Positions 7,512 through 15,293 of a DNA stretch of 26,289 bases are shown piece after piece. Source of the stretch: Clostridia bacterium. Its GTDB lineage: Bacteria > Bacillota > Clostridia > Christensenellales > Borkfalkiaceae. The stretch covers positions 1 through 26,289 of the forward strand of contig JAFVRU010000102.1 in NCBI GenBank assembly GCA_017504065.1, in the 5' to 3' direction. The notes beneath the pieces are model-generated. The model had not been told where the DNA came from, did no database searches, and worked only from the letters and a program-made list of their open reading frames with translations. Both the position numbers and the translations under genes were made by a program. Every line of letters starts with the position of its first letter. The stretch's first letter is position 1.

Positions 7512-7815
7512 GACAGGCAAGAAATATACAAACGGCAAATATTCCAACGAGTATAACCTACAAAAATAATGCATACAGCGTAACGAGAATCGTTGATTAC
7601 GCGTTTTCTGATTGCATAAACTTGACGAGCGTGGTGATTGGTGACGGCGTAACTTCTATCGGAGAGTATGCGTTTTCTGGTTGCAGCAGCTTGACGAGCG
7701 TAATCATTCCCGACAGCGTAACGAGTATCGGTAATAATGCGTTTTCTGGGGGCTTGACGATTTATTGCGAAGCTACAAGTAAGCCGAGCGGTTGGGATTC
7801 GAATTGGGATGGGAA
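6471..7815 (+). repeat. Internal duplicated blocks in the LRR gene
   Basis: Near-identical blocks of about 245-260 bp occur at 6471-6731, 6981-7231 and 7338-7582, with a partial fourth from 7754. Each runs from YCEAANKPSGWDS through VVWNCANNDVA to a YVVIDGIRYGIKDG-like segment and then TANI-S-ITYKN. Between them lie 69-bp LRR units. The high DNA identity indicates recent duplication and makes slippage or recombination likely. Confidence 0.85.
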
Positions 7816-7903
7816 TGGAGCATATTTCGATCGTTGGTATAGTGAAAAGCGAAGAACGGGGTGTTGGCGGTATGTAAACGGCGTACCGAGAATGTGGGAA
7901 TAA
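7496..7903 (+). pseudogene. Frameshifted C-terminal part of the LRR lipoprotein
   Basis: From GCG at 7496 the second frame reads AATVVRQARNIQTANIP, then SITYKNNAYSVTRIVDYAFS, and continues through two more LRR units and a YCEATSKPSGWDSNWD block, ending in YVNGVPRMWE and TAA at 7901-7903. This matches the preceding repeat blocks residue for residue at most positions, so it is the natural continuation of the 5397 gene. It has no ribosome binding site or start codon of its own. The break is one missing A in GACGG-GCGGC (7491-7500), where the two other copies read GACGGAGCGGC and GACGGATCGGC. No further stop occurs in the tail, so the lesion is recent, is a read error, or is bypassed by frameshifting. 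Confidence 0.85.
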
Positions 7904-8036
7904 CAAGACAACGTCTTGACTATGTCTTTCTATCTTTCGGTGTCGATAGGGTATTGCTTGGTTGTTTTCCTTATTGACAGTCGGGCGCGATAGAATTGAA
8001 TTCCTGCAAGAGCTGATCTTTTGGGATTGTAAACCC

Positions 8037-8065
8037 TTGCTTTTTTGAAAAAAAACTGCTATAAT
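8037..8065 (+). promoter_or_regulatory. Promoter of the metallophosphoesterase gene (leaderless)
   Basis: TTGCTT (8037-8042), a 17-nt spacer and a perfect TATAAT (8060-8065). The ATG at 8072 begins seven nucleotides after the box, where transcription would be expected to start. No ribosome binding site is present. Confidence 0.65.
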
Positions 8066-8071
8066 ATTCTT

Positions 8072-8767
8072 ATGAATATCTATGCGATTAGCGATTTGCA
8101 TTTATCCGCAACCGCCGACAAGCCAATGAACGTGTTCGGCGGGAATTGGGACGGGCATTTCGAAAAAATCAAACGGGATTGGCTCAATAAGGTGCAACCC
8201 GACGACGTCGTGCTCATCTCCGGCGATATTAGCTGGGCGATGAAGCTTCCCGACGCGTTGGTGGATTTGCGCTCGCTCGCCGATTTGCCCGGGAAAAAAG
8301 TGTTTATTCGCGGCAATCACGATTATTGGTGGAACGGGATCACCAAGCTCCGCGATAGCGCGCCGAACGAGAGTTTTATCTTCCTGCAAACGGACGCCGT
8401 GCGGATTGGGGAATACGTGCTCATCGGTTCGCGCGGGTGGACTTGCCCCGGTAGCCCCGATTATACCGAGCAGGACAAAAAGCTGTACATTAGGGAAGGG
8501 GAGCGGTTTCGGTTGGCGTTTGCGGCGGCGGACGAGCTGTATCAGGACGGGGATAAAAAGATCGTCATGATCCATTATCCGCCCTTTAACCTGAAAGCGG
8601 AAGATACCGTATTTACGGACTTGTTCGAGCAAAACCACGTGGACAAGGTCGTGTTCGGGCATATCCACGGCGCGGCGTATTTCCCGATTAAAACGGAGCG
8701 GAACGGGATCGAATATCACCTGACTTCGTGCGACAAAATCGGGTTTCAACTCACGCGGATTTACTAA
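8072..8767 (+). CDS. Calcineurin-like metallophosphoesterase
   Basis: A 231-aa cytosolic protein with the full set of metallophosphoesterase motifs: DLH (Asp8, His10), GD in LISGDISW (~51-52), GNHD (81-84), a His in MIHYPP (~168) and GHIH (~196-199). These ligate two metal ions. Family members cleave phosphomono- or phosphodiesters, and the substrate cannot be inferred here. An in-frame TTG at 8045 would add nine residues, but it lies upstream of the -10 box and the added residues do not fit the family. The start MNIYAISDLHLS is the normal N-terminus. The gene sits alone between the LRR gene and the pyr promoter. Confidence 0.93.
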   Translation: MNIYAISDLHLSATADKPMNVFGGNWDGHFEKIKRDWLNKVQPDDVVLISGDISWAMKLPDALVDLRSLADLPGKKVFIRGNHDYWWNGITKLRDSAPNESFIFLQTDAVRIGEYVLIGSRGWTCPGSPDYTEQDKKLYIREGERFRLAFAAADELYQDGDKKIVMIHYPPFNLKAEDTVFTDLFEQNHVDKVVFGHIHGAAYFPIKTERNGIEYHLTSCDKIGFQLTRIY

Positions 8768-8815
8768 CTTTTTTTCAAGAATTGAAAAAGATCGCGAAAA
8801 CGGGCTTCCAAGCCC

Positions 8816-8844
8816 TTTACAATCTCGGAAAAAAGTGTTATAAT
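8816..8844 (+). promoter_or_regulatory. Promoter of the pyr operon
   Basis: TTTACA (8816-8821), a 17-nt spacer and a perfect TATAAT (8839-8844). Transcription should begin near 8851, giving a leader of about 104 nt before pyrB. A small hairpin GGGCT/AGCCC (8802-8815) just upstream may be a weak terminator for the phosphoesterase gene. Confidence 0.82.
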
Positions 8845-8850
8845 AATATC

Positions 8851-8915
8851 CGATCCATGCGGAACGGATAAGCGCATAATCGTCTTGGGCGGATTTCGTT
8901 CCAAGACGTTTTTTT
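8851..8915 (+). promoter_or_regulatory. Leader attenuator of the pyr operon
   Basis: An intrinsic terminator, CGTCTTGG (8881-8888) with CCAAGACG (8901-8908) and seven T (8909-8915), lies between promoter and pyrB. GGAACG (8861-8866) can instead pair with CGTTCC (8897-8902), which overlaps the terminator's 3' arm, giving a candidate antiterminator. This is the architecture of transcription attenuation, which controls pyr operons in many bacteria. I cannot recognise a PyrR-binding loop, and the only leader ORF is four codons long (8857-8871) with no ribosome binding site, so the sensing mechanism is open. Confidence 0.72.
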
Positions 8916-8954
8916 AAAGCCTGAACAACGGGCGAAGAAAAGGAGTGCAACAAC

Positions 8955-9884
8955 ATGCTCAAAAGAAAAGACTTGCTGGGGCTGATCGATTTAACGGCGG
9001 AAGAATTGACGGAAATTCTTGACGAAGCTTCGCAAATGAAAAAACGCTTGAAATCGGGGAATAAAAATCTCACCGATCTTAAAGGCAAAACGGCGACCAT
9101 TCTCTTTTACGAGAACAGTACGCGGACCCGGACAAGCTTCGAGCTCGCGGCGAAATACCTTGGCGCGACGGTCATCAACATCGCGGCGGGTTCGTCGTCG
9201 GTGGCGAAAGGGGAAACGCTCGTTGATACGGGCAAAACGTTGGACGCGCAGCTCAACGATTTCCTGATCATGCGGCATCCGATGGGCGGCGCGCCCTATC
9301 TGCTTGCAAAGGTCGCCAAAGCGGGCGTACTCAACGCGGGCGACGGTATGAACGAACACCCTACGCAAGCGCTGCTCGATATGCTCACAATGCGGGAAAC
9401 ATTCGGGAAACTGAGCGGCTTGAAAGTCGCAATTCTCGGAGATATCAAGCACTCCCGTGTGGCGAAATCGAATTTATTCGGTTTGAAAACGATGGGCGCA
9501 GACGTGTATATGTACGCTCCCGAAACGCTGATCCCCAAGGGGATAGACAAGCTCGGCGCGAAGCTTTGCTCGACGCGGGAAGAAGCGCTCGACGGCGCGG
9601 ACGTCGTCATGGGGCTTCGGATTCAGCTCGAACGGCAACAGGCGGGGAACTTCCCGACGCTCAACGAGTATGCGGAGTTCTACGGCGTGAACGGGAAGCT
9701 GTTATCCTACGCGAAGCCGAACGCGATCATTATGCACCCCGGTCCTGTCAACCGCGGCGTGGAATTGACGGGCAAGGTCATCGATCACGAAAAGAGCCGC
9801 ATCGAAGAACAGGTATTTTCGGGGATCGCCGTGCGTATGGCGGTGTTGAAGCTTTTGAACGAATACAGAGAGTACGTGAAATAA
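8955..9884 (+). CDS. pyrB: Aspartate carbamoyltransferase, catalytic subunit
   Basis: A 309-aa enzyme that joins carbamoyl phosphate and aspartate to carbamoyl aspartate, the first committed step of pyrimidine synthesis. The carbamoyl-phosphate loop STRTRTSFE begins at residue 55, RHPMGGAP follows near 106, NAGDGMNEHPTQALLD near 133-148, and the aspartate-side MHPGPVNRGVE near 260. The length is that of the unregulated catalytic chain. No pyrI regulatory-subunit gene is present nearby, as is usual for Gram-positive trimeric enzymes. The ribosome binding site AAGGAG lies 9-10 nt before the ATG. It is the first gene of the operon, behind the attenuator. Confidence 0.98.
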   Translation: MLKRKDLLGLIDLTAEELTEILDEASQMKKRLKSGNKNLTDLKGKTATILFYENSTRTRTSFELAAKYLGATVINIAAGSSSVAKGETLVDTGKTLDAQLNDFLIMRHPMGGAPYLLAKVAKAGVLNAGDGMNEHPTQALLDMLTMRETFGKLSGLKVAILGDIKHSRVAKSNLFGLKTMGADVYMYAPETLIPKGIDKLGAKLCSTREEALDGADVVMGLRIQLERQQAGNFPTLNEYAEFYGVNGKLLSYAKPNAIIMHPGPVNRGVELTGKVIDHEKSRIEEQVFSGIAVRMAVLKLLNEYREYVK

Positions 9885-9897
9885 GGAGAAAAAAGTT

Positions 9898-11160
9898 ATG
9901 ATCATCAGAAACGGGAACGTAGTTTTGGAAAACGCGGTAGTAAAAGCGGATATTCTTTTGGAAAACGGGAAGATTACGAAAATTGCGGAGAATATACCTG
10001 CAAACGGCGGGGCGGAACTCGACGTAAGCGGGCTGCACGTATTCCCCGGGCTTATTGATATGCACGTGCATTTGCGCGATCCCGGCTACGAATACAAGGA
10101 AGACATTGAAAGCGGCACGAAAGCCGCGGTCAAGGGCGGGTTTACGCAAATTTGCTGTATGCCGAATACCGACCCGATTGCGGACAATAAAGTGGTCGTA
10201 AGCTATATCAAGCACCGCGCGAACGAAGTCGGAGCGTGCAAAGTGCACCCGATCGGCGCGATTACCAAAGGTGAAAAGGGCGAACAGCTCGCGGAAATCG
10301 GGGAGATGAAAAAAGCGGGCGCAGTTGCGATTTCTGACGACGGCGTGAGCGTGAAAAGCTCCCGCGTGATGCGACTTGCGATGGAGTATGCGAGCGGGTT
10401 TGGGCTCAAATGCCTTTGCCATTGCGAAGATAAAGAGCTCGTAGACGGCGGCGTGATGAACGAAGGGCTGAGCTCCACCATCGCGGGCTTGAAAGGGATT
10501 CCCCGCGCGGCGGAAGACATTTGCATTGCGAGAGATTTGGCGCTGGCGGAAAGCTTGGGCGTACCCGTGCACATTTGCCACGTGTCCACGCACAGCGGCG
10601 TGCGGCTCATTCGCGACGCGAAGAAAGCGGGCGTACAGGTAACGGCGGAAACGTGTCCGCACTATTACGCGGTAACCGACGAGATCGTTACGGGCTTTGA
10701 TACGAACACGAAAGTCAATCCCCCGATCCGTGAAGAAATCGACAAACAAGCGGTGCTCGCGGGTTTGAAAGACGGCACGATCGACTGTATCGTAACCGAT
10801 CACGCTCCGCACCACGTCAACGATAAAAACGTGGAATACAACCTTGCGGCGTTCGGGATTAGCGGAATTGAAACGTCGTTTGGGTTCGCGATTACGTATT
10901 TGTATAAGACGGGCGCGATGAGCCTTTCGGAGATTGCGGAAAAGATGTCTGCCGCGCCTGCGAGAATTTTAGGTTTGGACGGCGGGAAGATCGCCGAAGG
11001 CAGCGTTGCGGACTTGACGATCGCGAATTTGGACGAAGAATGGACGGTCGATCCTGCGAATTTTGTCAGCAAGGGCAAAAACAACCCGTTCGGCGGGTAT
11101 AAACTGCAAGGCGTGGTGAAATACACGATTGTGGACGGGGAAATCAAGTACCAAGCGTAA
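9898..11160 (+). CDS. pyrC: Dihydroorotase
   Basis: A 420-aa class I dihydroorotase that cyclises carbamoyl aspartate to dihydroorotate. It is an amidohydrolase TIM barrel with zinc-ligand motifs DMHVHLRDPG (~58-67), a Cys-rich GGFTQICCMPNTDP (~80-93), HCED (~181), HVSTHSG (~228) and TDHAPHH (~300-306). ETCPHYY near 250 is also typical. The ribosome binding site AAGGAG lies 13 nt after the pyrB stop. Within the amidohydrolases, hydantoinase or allantoinase would be alternatives, but the pyr context and the LRDPG motif settle it. Confidence 0.97.
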   Translation: MIIRNGNVVLENAVVKADILLENGKITKIAENIPANGGAELDVSGLHVFPGLIDMHVHLRDPGYEYKEDIESGTKAAVKGGFTQICCMPNTDPIADNKVVVSYIKHRANEVGACKVHPIGAITKGEKGEQLAEIGEMKKAGAVAISDDGVSVKSSRVMRLAMEYASGFGLKCLCHCEDKELVDGGVMNEGLSSTIAGLKGIPRAAEDICIARDLALAESLGVPVHICHVSTHSGVRLIRDAKKAGVQVTAETCPHYYAVTDEIVTGFDTNTKVNPPIREEIDKQAVLAGLKDGTIDCIVTDHAPHHVNDKNVEYNLAAFGISGIETSFGFAITYLYKTGAMSLSEIAEKMSAAPARILGLDGGKIAEGSVADLTIANLDEEWTVDPANFVSKGKNNPFGGYKLQGVVKYTIVDGEIKYQA

Positions 11161-11171
11161 GGGGGCCCACG

Positions 11172-12026
11172 ATGAAAACGAAACTTTGTTTGGGTGTCGG
11201 AAAATCTTTCGGTTTACCGCCCGCTGAACAAATCCAACTCTTTCGAAAAACGGGCTTTGACGGGTTCTTTATCGAATGGGAAAAGGGGATCGATTTGCAA
11301 GCAATTCGGGCTTGCGCGGATAAATGGGGAATGATCTTTCAATCCGTACACGCTCCTTTTTGGCAAGCTCGGTGTATGTGGTATCCCCACGAACGCACCG
11401 AAGAAGGCTTGCAAGAGCTTTTGGCTTGCGTAGAAGACAGTGCGGTTTGTAACGTTCCGATCGTGGTTATGCATGCGTTTATCGGCTTTGACGATCACGA
11501 ACCGAACCAAATGGGCATTGAGAATTTTCGAAAAGTCGTGGAGCGCGCGAAAGAACTCGGTGTGAAGATCGCGTTCGAGAATACCGAAGGAGAAGAATAT
11601 CTCGCGGCGTTGATGGACGCGTTCAAGGATTACGATAACGTGGGGTTTTGTTGGGATACGGGGCACGAAATTTGCTATAACCGCAGCAAGGATATGACGG
11701 CGCTATACGGCAATCGGTTGATCGCGACGCATCTCAACGACAATTTGGGTATTTCCGCTTCGGACGGTACGATTACGTGGTTGGACGATTTGCATTTATT
11801 GCCGTTCGACGGCGTAGCGGATTGGCAAAACATCGTCGATCGTTTGGAAGATTGCGGGTTTGACGGGTTATATACGTTGGAACTGACGACGGCAAGCAAG
11901 CCCGACCGCCACGAGAACGACGCCTACGCGGCGATGCCGATAGAAGAATACGTTGCGGAAGTATACGCGCGGGCGAAAAAAATTATTGTCTTGAAAGAAA
12001 AAAGAAAGGAAGAAAATATAGTATGA
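11172..12026 (+). CDS. Sugar phosphate isomerase/epimerase-like TIM barrel protein
   Basis: A 284-aa protein of the xylose isomerase-like TIM-barrel superfamily (AP endonuclease 2 fold). Expected metal-site segments are present: VVMHAFIGFDD, KIAFENTEGE (Glu), VGFCWDTGHE (Asp and His), IATHLNDN (His) and a final YTLELT (Glu). Members isomerise or epimerise keto-sugars or related molecules, and the substrate cannot be deduced. No signal peptide is present. It lies fully inside the pyr operon, 11 nt after pyrC with a G-rich ribosome binding site, and its TGA overlaps the pyrF ATG (ATGA). That implies co-expression with UMP synthesis, yet no step of the pathway needs it. Confidence 0.88.
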   Translation: MKTKLCLGVGKSFGLPPAEQIQLFRKTGFDGFFIEWEKGIDLQAIRACADKWGMIFQSVHAPFWQARCMWYPHERTEEGLQELLACVEDSAVCNVPIVVMHAFIGFDDHEPNQMGIENFRKVVERAKELGVKIAFENTEGEEYLAALMDAFKDYDNVGFCWDTGHEICYNRSKDMTALYGNRLIATHLNDNLGISASDGTITWLDDLHLLPFDGVADWQNIVDRLEDCGFDGLYTLELTTASKPDRHENDAYAAMPIEEYVAEVYARAKKIIVLKEKRKEENIV

Positions 12027-12931
12027 TTACAGACAGACTGATTGACGGGATTATCGCTATTCAAAACCCGACCTGCGTCGGGCTTGACACGTTGTTCGAT
12101 TACTTGCCCGACGACATGAAAGCGGGCGCGAAAACGTTCGACGACGTAGCCGAACGGGTATTCGAATTCAACAAAAAACTCATCGATACGTTGCGGGATA
12201 TCGTTCCGTCCGTAAAAGTGCAAATCGCGTACTATGAAATGTACGGCGTAGCGGGTATGAAAGCGTACGAAGAAACGTTGAAGTACGCGGCGGAAAAGGA
12301 TCTCGTCGTCATTGCGGACGCGAAACGTAACGACATCGGCTCGACAGCGGCTTGCTATGCGAAGACGTTCCTTGGCGAAACGTCGGTCAATGAAAACGCG
12401 TATCGGGCGTTCCCCGCGGACTACGTTACCGTCAACGGGTACTTGGGTACGGACGGGATCGCTCCGTTTGTAGAAGAATGCGCGAAAAACGACAAGGGGA
12501 TATTCGCGCTCGTGAAAACTTCCAACCCGTCGAGCGGGGAATTGCAAAACCTGCTTTTGGAAAATGGGAAGACCGTGTACGAATACATGGGCGCCTTGGT
12601 GGAAAAATGGGGCGAAACGACGATCGGGAAATACGGTTATTCCGCGGTCGGCGCGGTAGTCGGCGCAACGCACCCGACGGAAGCGGCTCGGCTTCGTCAA
12701 GTGCTGCCGCATACGTTCTTCCTGATCCCCGGTTACGGCGCGCAGGGCGGAAACGCGGAAATGCTTAAAAGCTGTTTCAAAGCCGACGGGCTCGGCGGGG
12801 TCGTGAACAATTCCCGCGGGATTTTGTGCGCGTATAAGAAGAACGGCGGAACGTATTACGAAGCGGCGCGTGCGGCGGCGGTTGCAATGCAACAAGATTT
12901 GTCGTCCGTGATCGGAAAAATTGGGAAATAA
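12023..12931 (+). CDS. pyrF: Orotidine 5'-phosphate decarboxylase
   Basis: A 302-aa decarboxylase converting OMP to UMP, the last step of the pathway. It belongs to the longer type-2 PyrF subfamily. The opening NPTCVGLDTLFDYLP and the catalytic VIADAKRNDIGSTA (Lys and Asp near 95-100) are diagnostic, as is VKTSNPSSGELQNL further on. A glycine-rich phosphate-binding loop, FLIPGYGAQGG, lies near residue 235. The start overlaps the stop of the upstream gene by 4 nt, so translation is probably coupled. AAGGAAG lies 12-15 nt upstream. Confidence 0.96.
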   Translation: MITDRLIDGIIAIQNPTCVGLDTLFDYLPDDMKAGAKTFDDVAERVFEFNKKLIDTLRDIVPSVKVQIAYYEMYGVAGMKAYEETLKYAAEKDLVVIADAKRNDIGSTAACYAKTFLGETSVNENAYRAFPADYVTVNGYLGTDGIAPFVEECAKNDKGIFALVKTSNPSSGELQNLLLENGKTVYEYMGALVEKWGETTIGKYGYSAVGAVVGATHPTEAARLRQVLPHTFFLIPGYGAQGGNAEMLKSCFKADGLGGVVNNSRGILCAYKKNGGTYYEAARAAAVAMQQDLSSVIGKIGK

Positions 12932-12932
12932 T

Positions 12933-13688
12933 ATGAAAGATTACGTTGCAACCATACTCCAAAACGAAAAGATCGCGGAAAACGTATACGCGATCACGTT
13001 TGAAACGGAAGAACCCGTTCCCGTTCGCGCGGGGCAGTTCGGGGATATCGCGGTAGGCGGAACGCATTTGTTGCGCCGCCCGATCGCCATTTGCAAAGCG
13101 GAAGAAAACCGTATCACCTTTTGCTATCAGGTAAAGGGCGAAGGCACGCAAAAGCTCCAAGCCATGCGCGTTGGCGAAAAGACGAACGTTTTGATGCCGC
13201 TCGGCAACGGATTTTACGTAGAAGACGGAGAAAAGAAAGTCGCGCTCGTCGGCGGGGGCGTAGGCGTATTCCCGCTCATTTCCGTTTTGCGCGCGTATAA
13301 AGCTACGAAAGAAATTTCCGCGTATATCGGGTATCGCAACAAAGCGGCGGTATGCGGCGTGGAAGAATTCGCGAAAGCGACGAATTTCGTCGCGGTAACC
13401 GACGACGGCAGCTACGGAGAAAAGAAAAATGCGGTGCAAGCGTTCGAAGCGGCTTTGCAGGCAGGCTACCGACCCGACGTCGTATTGGCTTGCGGTCCGA
13501 CGCCTATGCTCCGAGCCTTGAAAACGGTAACCGATCGGGAAGGCTTGAATTGTTTCGTGTCTTTGGAAGAACGCATGGGTTGCGGGATCGGCGCGTGTTT
13601 GGTTTGCGTGTGCGATAAAACGAACGGCAAAAAAGCCCGCGTATGCAAAGACGGGCCCGTGTTCAACGCGAACGAAGTACAACTGTAA
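12933..13688 (+). CDS. pyrK: Dihydroorotate dehydrogenase electron-transfer subunit
   Basis: A 251-aa flavoprotein that passes electrons from the PyrD flavin to NAD+. It shows the FAD-binding LLRRPIAICK (~47-56), an NAD-binding VALVGGGVGVFPLIS (~105-119), and a C-terminal [2Fe-2S] ligand set C217-x4-C222-x2-C225-x12-C238. The ATG at 12933 begins one nucleotide after the pyrF stop. An in-frame TTG at 12921 lies inside pyrF and is unlikely. Only a weak GGGAA precedes the start, so coupling to pyrF translation is likely. With pyrD next to it, this marks a class 1B enzyme. Confidence 0.96.
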   Translation: MKDYVATILQNEKIAENVYAITFETEEPVPVRAGQFGDIAVGGTHLLRRPIAICKAEENRITFCYQVKGEGTQKLQAMRVGEKTNVLMPLGNGFYVEDGEKKVALVGGGVGVFPLISVLRAYKATKEISAYIGYRNKAAVCGVEEFAKATNFVAVTDDGSYGEKKNAVQAFEAALQAGYRPDVVLACGPTPMLRALKTVTDREGLNCFVSLEERMGCGIGACLVCVCDKTNGKKARVCKDGPVFNANEVQL

Positions 13689-13701
13689 GGAGTAATACGG
13701 T

Positions 13702-14619
13702 ATGGCAAATTTATCCGTACGCCTTTGCGGCGTAACGTTAAAAAATCCCGTAATCGCGGCGTCGGGAACGTTCGGATTCGGCAGAGAATTTCATGAATTG
13801 TACGATATCGGTACGCTTGGCGGCGTTTCGACGAAAGGGCTTACGCTCGAAGAACGGTTGGGCAATCCTGTGCCACGTATCGCGGAATCTCGCGGCGTCA
13901 TTTTAAACGCCGTCGGTTTGCAAAACCCCGGCGTGGAGCATTTTATCCGCAACGATTTGGAATGGCTGAAAAGTACGGGTACGGCGGTGATCGCGAACGT
14001 CGCGGGCAAGACCTTGGACGATTACGAAACGATTTGCTCGAAATTGGACGGGCTCGTGGATATGATCGAATTGAATATTTCCTGCCCGAACGTAAAAAGC
14101 GGCGGTATGGCGTTCGGGATACAACCGCAATCAGTGGAGCAGGTTACGGCGCGGGCGAAAAAGGGGTTGAAAAAGACTCCGCTCATCGTCAAGCTTTCCC
14201 CGAACGTGGAGAGCATTGCAACCAACGCGAAAGCGGCGGAAAACGGCGGGGCGGATTGTATTTCGCTCATCAATACGCTGACGGGTATGGCGATCGATAT
14301 TGAAAGAAGAAAACCGATCATTGCCAACAACACGGGCGGCGTGTCGGGCGCGGGGGTGAAACCCGTCGCTGTGAGAATGACGTACGAAGCTTCGCAAGCG
14401 GTCAAAATTCCCGTGATCGGTATGGGCGGGATCACCTGCGCGGAAGACGCGATCGAGTTCTTGATGGCAGGGGCGACCGCCGTACAAGTCGGAACGGCGA
14501 ATTTCAGCGATCCGTACGCGATGCCGAAGATCATTGACGGCTTGAACGCGTGGTGCGATCGGCACAATATAAAAAACGTTTCCGAATTAACGGGAACGCT
14601 GGAATTACATCAAAGATAA
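13702..14619 (+). CDS. pyrD: Dihydroorotate dehydrogenase, catalytic subunit (class 1B)
   Basis: A 305-aa FMN-binding TIM barrel oxidising dihydroorotate to orotate. It opens with the typical NPVIAASGTFGFGREF, carries the catalytic Cys in ELNISCPNVKSGG (~130), IVKLSPNV (~161), and the FMN phosphate site IGMGGITCAED with ATAVQVGTANF (~234-265). It forms a heterotetramer with PyrK in class 1B systems, so it is cytosolic and NAD-linked, not quinone-linked. Its ribosome binding site AAGGAG is 13 nt after the pyrK stop. Confidence 0.97.
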   Translation: MANLSVRLCGVTLKNPVIAASGTFGFGREFHELYDIGTLGGVSTKGLTLEERLGNPVPRIAESRGVILNAVGLQNPGVEHFIRNDLEWLKSTGTAVIANVAGKTLDDYETICSKLDGLVDMIELNISCPNVKSGGMAFGIQPQSVEQVTARAKKGLKKTPLIVKLSPNVESIATNAKAAENGGADCISLINTLTGMAIDIERRKPIIANNTGGVSGAGVKPVAVRMTYEASQAVKIPVIGMGGITCAEDAIEFLMAGATAVQVGTANFSDPYAMPKIIDGLNAWCDRHNIKNVSELTGTLELHQR

Positions 14620-14630
14620 GGAGAACGAGT

Positions 14631-15293
14631 ATGCAATATACGTACAAGCAGGAATTTATTCGGTTTATGGTCAACAACGGCGTGTTGAAGTTTGGGGAAT
14701 TCACGTTAAAGAGCGGTCGAATCGCGCCCTATTTCATCAATACGGGGAATTACAAGACGGGCAAGCAGCTCGCGAAATTAGGGGAATATTACGCGGCGTG
14801 TATTCACGACAACGGCTTGCAAGCGGATACGCTCGTTGGGCCTGCGTATAAAGGGATTCCGCTCTCGGTGGCGACGGCGATTGCCATGTATAACAACTAC
14901 GAAACGGAGATCAACTACTGTTTCGATCGCAAGGAAGTCAAGGATCACGGCGAAGGCGGACTGTTTGTCGGCAAGCAATTACAGGACGGAGAAAAAGTCA
15001 TCATCATCGAAGACGTTATGACGTCGGGCAAAGCGTTGCGCGAGATCTTGCCCAAGCTGGAAGCGGCGGCGAAAGTCGAAGTCGCGGGTATGATCATTTC
15101 CGTAGACCGTAGAGAAAAGGGCTTGAATAGTGATCTTTCGGCGGTTGCGGAAGCGAAAAAGGAATTCGGGATCGACGTATATTCCGTCGTTACCATGGAC
15201 GATATTATCGCGGCGATCGAAGACGACGTCGTGGACGGTAGAGAACATCTTGCCGCCATGTATAAATACCGCAATACTTACGGCGCGAAATAA
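14631..15293 (+). CDS. pyrE: Orotate phosphoribosyltransferase
   Basis: A 220-aa enzyme joining orotate and PRPP to give OMP. The PRPP-binding motif VIIIEDVMTSGKA lies at ~122-134. GEFTLKSGRIAPYFINTGNY and GPAYKGIPLS (~70) are also characteristic. ATG 14631 is chosen because TAAGGAG precedes it by 7 nt; an earlier TTG in the same frame lies inside pyrD and has no ribosome binding site. It is the last gene of the operon. Its last 16 bases overlap the end of a convergent small ORF, and I see no clear terminator behind it. Confidence 0.97.
   Translation: MQYTYKQEFIRFMVNNGVLKFGEFTLKSGRIAPYFINTGNYKTGKQLAKLGEYYAACIHDNGLQADTLVGPAYKGIPLSVATAIAMYNNYETEINYCFDRKEVKDHGEGGLFVGKQLQDGEKVIIIEDVMTSGKALREILPKLEAAAKVEVAGMIISVDRREKGLNSDLSAVAEAKKEFGIDVYSVVTMDDIIAAIEDDVVDGREHLAAMYKYRNTYGAK

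Noticed and set aside
6210..7780. CRISPR-like array
   Set aside because: The 69-bp periodic repeats have no distinct spacers and encode leucine-rich repeats in one frame.
8045..8071. TTG 8045 as start of the metallophosphoesterase gene
   Set aside because: It lies upstream of the TATAAT box, lacks a ribosome binding site and adds residues foreign to the family.
8857..8871. Leader peptide (ATG CGG AAC GGA TAA) in the pyr leader
   Set aside because: Only four codons and no ribosome binding site, so it is unlikely to be translated.
9778..10815. Long minus-strand frame opposite pyrC
   Set aside because: Composition typical of antisense frames in this codon usage; pyrC is unambiguous on the other strand.
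14550..14630. Earlier start for pyrE inside pyrD
   Set aside because: ATG 14631 has TAAGGAG at the right distance and gives the normal PyrE N-terminus.
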